Shown here: positions 6,545-8,653 of the stretch, one piece after another
Position numbering within the stretch: the first letter of the stretch is position 1
Layout: each line of letters begins with the position of its first letter
Assembly: GCA_011049745.1 (NCBI GenBank)
Contig: DRHE01000091.1
Span: forward strand, 1-8,653
Direction: 5' to 3'
From: Spirochaetales bacterium
GTDB lineage: Bacteria > Spirochaetota > Spirochaetia > SZUA-6 > DRHE01
Length of the DNA stretch: 8,653 bases
Notes under the pieces: generated by a model
Database searches by the model: none
Seen by the model: the letters and a program-made list of their open reading frames with translations, nothing else
What the model was told of the DNA's origin: nothing
Translations under genes and position numbers: made by a program

Positions 6545-6715
6545 ATGATTGAAGATCCTACAATTAATAGAATTAGATCAGCAAGACATATTATTTCGAA
6601 AGAATTTCAGCACAATCCTGAAAAGCTTATAAAATATTATATTCTGCTTCAACAGAAACATAAGAAACGATTAACTAAACCATCTGATTTGAAGACTGTA
6701 AAAAGTACTCACTAA
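6545..6715 (+). CDS. Small antitoxin-like protein (56 aa) in an AT-rich patch
   Basis: The predicted peptide has 56 residues and starts MIEDPTINRIRSARHIISKEF. The body is helical: DPTINRIRSARHIISKEFQH (4-23), then NPEKLIKYYILLQQKHKKRL (24-43), then a basic tail. From memory this layout matches a family of short proteins often found beside PIN-domain toxins: an N-terminal DP, an I-R-x-x-R helix, an EF-x-H/Y-x turn, then a helix ending in a Q/R-rich tail. They are presumed to be their antitoxins, although I cannot check homology here. There is no intact toxin next to it on its own strand; the following bases carry toxin remnants on the opposite strand. The segment is clearly AT-rich (14 G/C of 60 bases at 6481-6540 and 17 of 60 at 6601-6660), unlike the flanking genes, which suggests separate acquisition. 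It could be an orphan antitoxin. Confidence 0.6.
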   Translation: MIEDPTINRIRSARHIISKEFQHNPEKLIKYYILLQQKHKKRLTKPSDLKTVKSTH

Positions 6716-6727
6716 AAGAGCTTTATT

Positions 6728-6862
6728 TTAATTGTCGAGGAGCAATATCGAGCCCAGCCTGTGAGTGGCATTCTGCCAGGCAAAAACATATTCCTGCCTG
6801 TTACTCTCTTCCAGAAGGATCGCCAGCAGGAAGCTTGAGTCGATATATAGGATTGCGCTCAA
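6728..6862 (-). pseudogene. N-terminal half of a PIN-domain (VapC-like) toxin, truncated
   Basis: The frame runs from TTG at 6862, preceded by AGGAG at 9 bases, to TAA at 6728-6730 and encodes 44 residues. LYIDSSFLLAILLEES (5-20) is the characteristic start of a PIN-domain ribonuclease, with Asp8 as the first metal-binding acid. RLGSILLLD (35-43) fits the second conserved block, with Asp43 at the position of the usual Glu. The frame then ends one codon later, so the remaining two thirds of the roughly 130-residue family length, including the last two acidic residues, are missing. The break coincides with the edge of the AT-rich patch. A complete protein of this type would cleave RNA. This remnant should be inactive. 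Confidence 0.6.
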
Positions 6863-7041
6863 CTCCTATCGCTCCTGCTTTGCGAATATGCGCTCTTCCA
6901 ATCGACCTGGGTGCCAGCCATCGTATGACCCTTTAAGATCAGGGCAATGTTGCTGCCTGGGTATTTGGCAGAGATAATGCTGCCTTGCAGGGCTTCGGAT
7001 TCAAGATAGGCAGCAAACTTGCCTTCCGTTGAAGCCTGGCT
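6859..7041 (-). pseudogene. Possible antitoxin remnant directly upstream of the PIN fragment
   Basis: An open frame of 60 codons ends at TGA (6859-6861), overlapping the TTG start of the PIN fragment as TTGA. This is the usual arrangement of an antitoxin-toxin pair. It has no credible start codon: upstream the frame hits TAA at 7042-7044, so the N-terminus is lost or shifted. The peptide reads as real protein in the middle (KFAAYLESEALQGSIISAKY at 8-27, then PGSNIALILKGHTMAGTQVDW), with an AYL...G-S-I-I...N-I-A-L-I-L rhythm loosely like the Phd/YefM fold; that likeness is weak. An alternative frame ending at TAG just before 6862 reads GSYDGWHPGRLEERIFAKQER, so a frameshift near the 3' end is possible. 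The neighbouring toxin fragment is the main reason to call it an antitoxin. Confidence 0.35.
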
Positions 7042-7105
7042 TTATTTTCGAATTTCAGCAATAATCCTGTTATTCCACCTACATTTACAGAAAGTTGATA
7101 CCGGC

Positions 7106-7352
7106 TTAGGGGCCTGCTGAAATTCTAATCAAATATTTTTTAGCAATGGCCTTTAAGACATTGTCAGTTGTTAATAACAAACCATTATTGCGCCTGGCGA
7201 GTAATAGATAAAGCATGTCATATACGGAGTGTTTTGCTGAACAAGCTAATGAGAATGCCTCCCTGTATAGCTCCTGCGATCCGACAAATTCATCTATCAA
7301 GGCAATAGCCCGGAACCGTATGAATCTTGCCACCCACGGAAGTAAAATGTAT
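7106..7352 (-). pseudogene. C-terminal half of a PIN-domain protein, N-terminus missing
   Basis: The readable frame can begin at GTG 7333 (75 residues to TAA at 7106-7108), but it stays open further upstream into the tail of the phosphoesterase gene and reads sensibly there (LEYILLPWVARFIRF). The gene was therefore probably cut, and it did not originally start at the GTG. HSVYDMLYLLLARRNN followed by GLLLTTDNVL is the typical C-terminal PIN block: the Asp of YDMLY and the Asp of TTD are the third and fourth metal ligands. The first half, with the initial Asp and Glu, is absent. No ribosome binding site is evident before the GTG. Together with the N-terminal PIN fragment 240 bases downstream, it could be one rearranged gene, but I favour two different PIN genes. 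Confidence 0.6.
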
Positions 7353-7353
7353 T

Positions 7354-8340
7354 CTAAGGATTTAGCTCGAACTCCAGCGCTTTATAAGAAGCAGCATCGT
7401 TGCCTATGTTTACCTGGTAAAGATTATCATCAGGGTCCACGGTTATAACATGAATGTTTTCCCCGCTACCCGCTCTATCGCCAATTGGCCCGGTCTCATA
7501 TACCGGAATTGTCTGATAGAGGGTATCGCTTACCCAGGAATGGCCGTGGCCCACAAAAATAGCCTTTATTTTATCTTTATAGGTCTGAGCGCTCAGATAA
7601 AAGGCGTCGCCCCCCTCAACCAGGAAGGAGCTGAAACTGGCCCAGGTATAGATCTTGTTGTCCGTAAAAAGAGGATGATGAAAAAATAAGAGAACCGGCT
7701 CAGTTTTTTTCATCTCTTCTTCCAACCACTCTATCTGCAGGTAATCAAAAGAACCGGTGCAGAAGGCTTCATTTATACGACCGGAGCAAACCGCACTTCT
7801 TGCGGCGCCCCGATTGCTGTTCAGCACAATAAACCTAACTCCCTCGTGAACAAATGAGTAGTAGGGCTCTATTCCCAGCACCTTTTTCCAGACTGCTTCA
7901 ATATTGAGAATATTATCGGTCATGATTCCTTCCCAGATATCCGGGTCATAACCCTTCTGATAATCATGGTTGCCCAGCGCCACGTAGTAAGGAATATTCA
8001 AACCGTCCATAATTGATTTAAATTCTTCGGCCGGGTTTTCCTGCCCCACAAGGTAATCTGCGGCATCATCCGAGAACAGGCATCCCACAAGGTCGCCGGT
8101 TACCAGAACAAAATCCGCATGGGGATACTGCAGGTTAATTCTGGTGACGGCACTTTCTAAATTATCGATATTGAGTTGGTTGTTGTAATCAGGATTATCC
8201 GGATAACCCGGCAGGCGCACATGCGTATCCGAAATAATAAGGAAGGAAAAAGAGCGGTTTGGAGCACTGATTGAACAGCTTGTGAGGACGAGCAGAAGCA
8301 GAATCCCGCTCCAGCGGCAAACACCCTGTTTTACCTTCAA
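7354..8340 (-). CDS. Calcineurin-like metallophosphoesterase lipoprotein
   Basis: The product is 328 residues. The start is TTG at 8340, preceded by AGGTGA about 8 bases upstream; the signal peptide begins directly after it, and no ATG gives a better N-terminus. Residues 1-21 are a lipoprotein signal with lipobox LTSC, lipidated Cys22. All metallophosphoesterase motifs are present: D38-x-H40 (SDTH), G82-D83 (TGDLV), G123-N-H-D126 (GNHD), H221-H222 (FFHHPLF) and G264-H-G-H267 (GHGH). These bind two metal ions and hydrolyse phosphomono- or diesters; the substrate is not predictable. C87, C185 and C194 could form a disulfide in the periplasm. It is likely anchored on the periplasmic side or cell surface, perhaps acting on nucleotides or phospholipid products. 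It follows the upstream partial gene by 18 bases, so the two are likely cotranscribed. Its stop is directly followed by the PIN remnant. Confidence 0.93.
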   Translation of the reverse strand: MKVKQGVCRWSGILLLLVLTSCSISAPNRSFSFLIISDTHVRLPGYPDNPDYNNQLNIDNLESAVTRINLQYPHADFVLVTGDLVGCLFSDDAADYLVGQENPAEEFKSIMDGLNIPYYVALGNHDYQKGYDPDIWEGIMTDNILNIEAVWKKVLGIEPYYSFVHEGVRFIVLNSNRGAARSAVCSGRINEAFCTGSFDYLQIEWLEEEMKKTEPVLLFFHHPLFTDNKIYTWASFSSFLVEGGDAFYLSAQTYKDKIKAIFVGHGHSWVSDTLYQTIPVYETGPIGDRAGSGENIHVITVDPDDNLYQVNIGNDAASYKALEFELNP

Positions 8341-8341
8341 T

Positions 8342-8363
8342 TACGGCTCACCTACGGCTCACC
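8342..8363. repeat. Exact 11-bp tandem duplication spanning a stop codon and a ribosome binding site
   Basis: TACGGCTCACC occurs twice in direct succession (8342-8352 and 8353-8363). Read on the minus strand each copy is GGTGAGCCGTA. In the first copy TGA is the stop of the upstream gene. The second copy, together with the preceding A, gives AGGTGA, the ribosome binding site of the phosphoesterase TTG start. The whole junction between the two genes is thus this duplication. Confidence 0.85.
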
Positions 8364-8653
8364 CGGCAAACAGGTCAATAATGGTATTTGCATCGTAAAC
8401 TGTGCCGTCCACCGTAACCGTGCCCGTTGCTGATGTAGGCGGGTTGCCGAAAAGAATCCAGGTATGAACATCATTGAAGGTTATCTCGGAAATTTGCCCC
8501 TCGGTAAAAGAGAGGGTTCCGTTAAGAGCAATTTCGATTAAGGTACTCTTATGGGTCGGATTTGTGATCACCATGGTCAGCACGCCGGTGATGGTATAGC
8601 CCGTATAGCCGTCACTGTAATCGTCAAAGGTGGCTACCACTGTTTTTGTAGGA
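8359..8653 (-). CDS. C-terminal part of a beta-rich, probably exported protein (partial)
   Basis: The frame is open from the right window edge to TGA at 8359-8361, giving 97 readable residues. A GTG at 8640 lies in frame, but it has no ribosome binding site and sits within a continuous frame, so the true start is probably outside the window. The sequence is Thr/Gly/Ile-rich with alternating strands: YSDGYTGYTITGVLTMVITNP, then an LNGTLSFTEGQISEITFNDV stretch, ending SATGTVTVDGTVYDANTIIDLFAG. This looks like an extracytoplasmic beta-sandwich or repeat region, as in spirochaete lipoproteins of unknown function. No cysteines are present in the visible part. It lies 18 bases upstream of the phosphoesterase gene in the same direction. 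Confidence 0.7.
   Translation of the reverse strand, partial: PTKTVVATFDDYSDGYTGYTITGVLTMVITNPTHKSTLIEIALNGTLSFTEGQISEITFNDVHTWILFGNPPTSATGTVTVDGTVYDANTIIDLFAG

Larger units (their letters stand above)
6716..7105. other. Stretch without an intact gene: decayed toxin-antitoxin sequence
   Basis: These 390 bases hold no complete gene on either strand. The minus strand carries the PIN N-terminal fragment and its overlapping upstream frame. At 7045-7105 I see only short frames broken by stops. The plus-strand frame at 6765-6977 is Ser/Arg/Cys-rich and has no ribosome binding site; I read it as an antisense shadow. No terminator hairpin, tRNA or terminal inverted repeat is evident. Confidence 0.6.

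Noticed and set aside
6765..6977. Plus-strand 70-codon frame as a gene
   Set aside because: It is antisense to the PIN and antitoxin remnants, which read better as protein, and it lacks a ribosome binding site.
1..8653. CRISPR array, tRNA, rRNA, insertion sequence or attachment site
   Set aside because: No regularly spaced repeats, cloverleaf sequence, transposase motif or terminal inverted repeats were seen on either strand.

Overview
The window looks like part of a spirochaete chromosome (Spirochaetota, probably a free-living or uncultured Spirochaetaceae-like lineage). The basis is protein character. There is an exported VWA protein of a type I associate with spirochaetes, several lipoproteins with relaxed lipoboxes (one with a lamin-tail-like domain), a CRP-type regulator, and a GlmS and thioredoxin of ordinary bacterial type. 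Base composition is balanced except for one AT-rich block at about 6440-6730. Taxonomy is inference; no rRNA or tRNA gene is present to confirm it.

Left part (1-4157, all minus strand). A CRP/FNR-like cyclic-nucleotide-binding regulator (3531-4157) is followed by an overlapping 49-residue basic ORF (3395-3544). After about 100 bases comes glmS (1468-3294), the first enzyme of amino-sugar and cell-wall precursor synthesis. The glmS stop codon overlaps a TTG start for a small exported protein of unknown function (1020-1475). That gene is followed after 45 bases by an exported VWA-domain protein that runs off the left edge (1-974). The last three form a tight glmS-led operon.

Centre (4158-6421). 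A lipoprotein with an Ig-like domain and a lamin-tail-like domain (4266-5294, plus) is transcribed divergently from the regulator. It converges on a two-gene minus-strand unit: a 256-residue helical protein of unknown function (5651-6421) and thioredoxin (5312-5638, active site CVPC instead of CGPC). The promoter of this unit sits so close to the start codon that the mRNA is predicted to be leaderless.

Right part (6422-8653). An AT-rich patch carries a 56-residue antitoxin-like gene (6545-6715, plus). Next to it, on the minus strand, is a decayed toxin-antitoxin region: an N-terminal half of a PIN-domain (VapC-like) toxin (6728-6862), a preceding frame that overlaps it by TTGA and may be its antitoxin (6859-7041), and a C-terminal half of a PIN protein (7106-7352). 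Upstream of these on the same strand are a calcineurin-like phosphoesterase lipoprotein (7354-8340) and the C-terminal end of a beta-rich, probably exported protein (8359-8653). The last two are separated by an exact 11-bp tandem duplication that supplies both the stop codon of one and the ribosome binding site of the other.

The decayed toxin-antitoxin patch is the accessory part of the window. I see no complete, clearly new multi-gene system. The best leads are the toxin-antitoxin graveyard, the leaderless promoter and the small ORF attached to the CRP-like gene.
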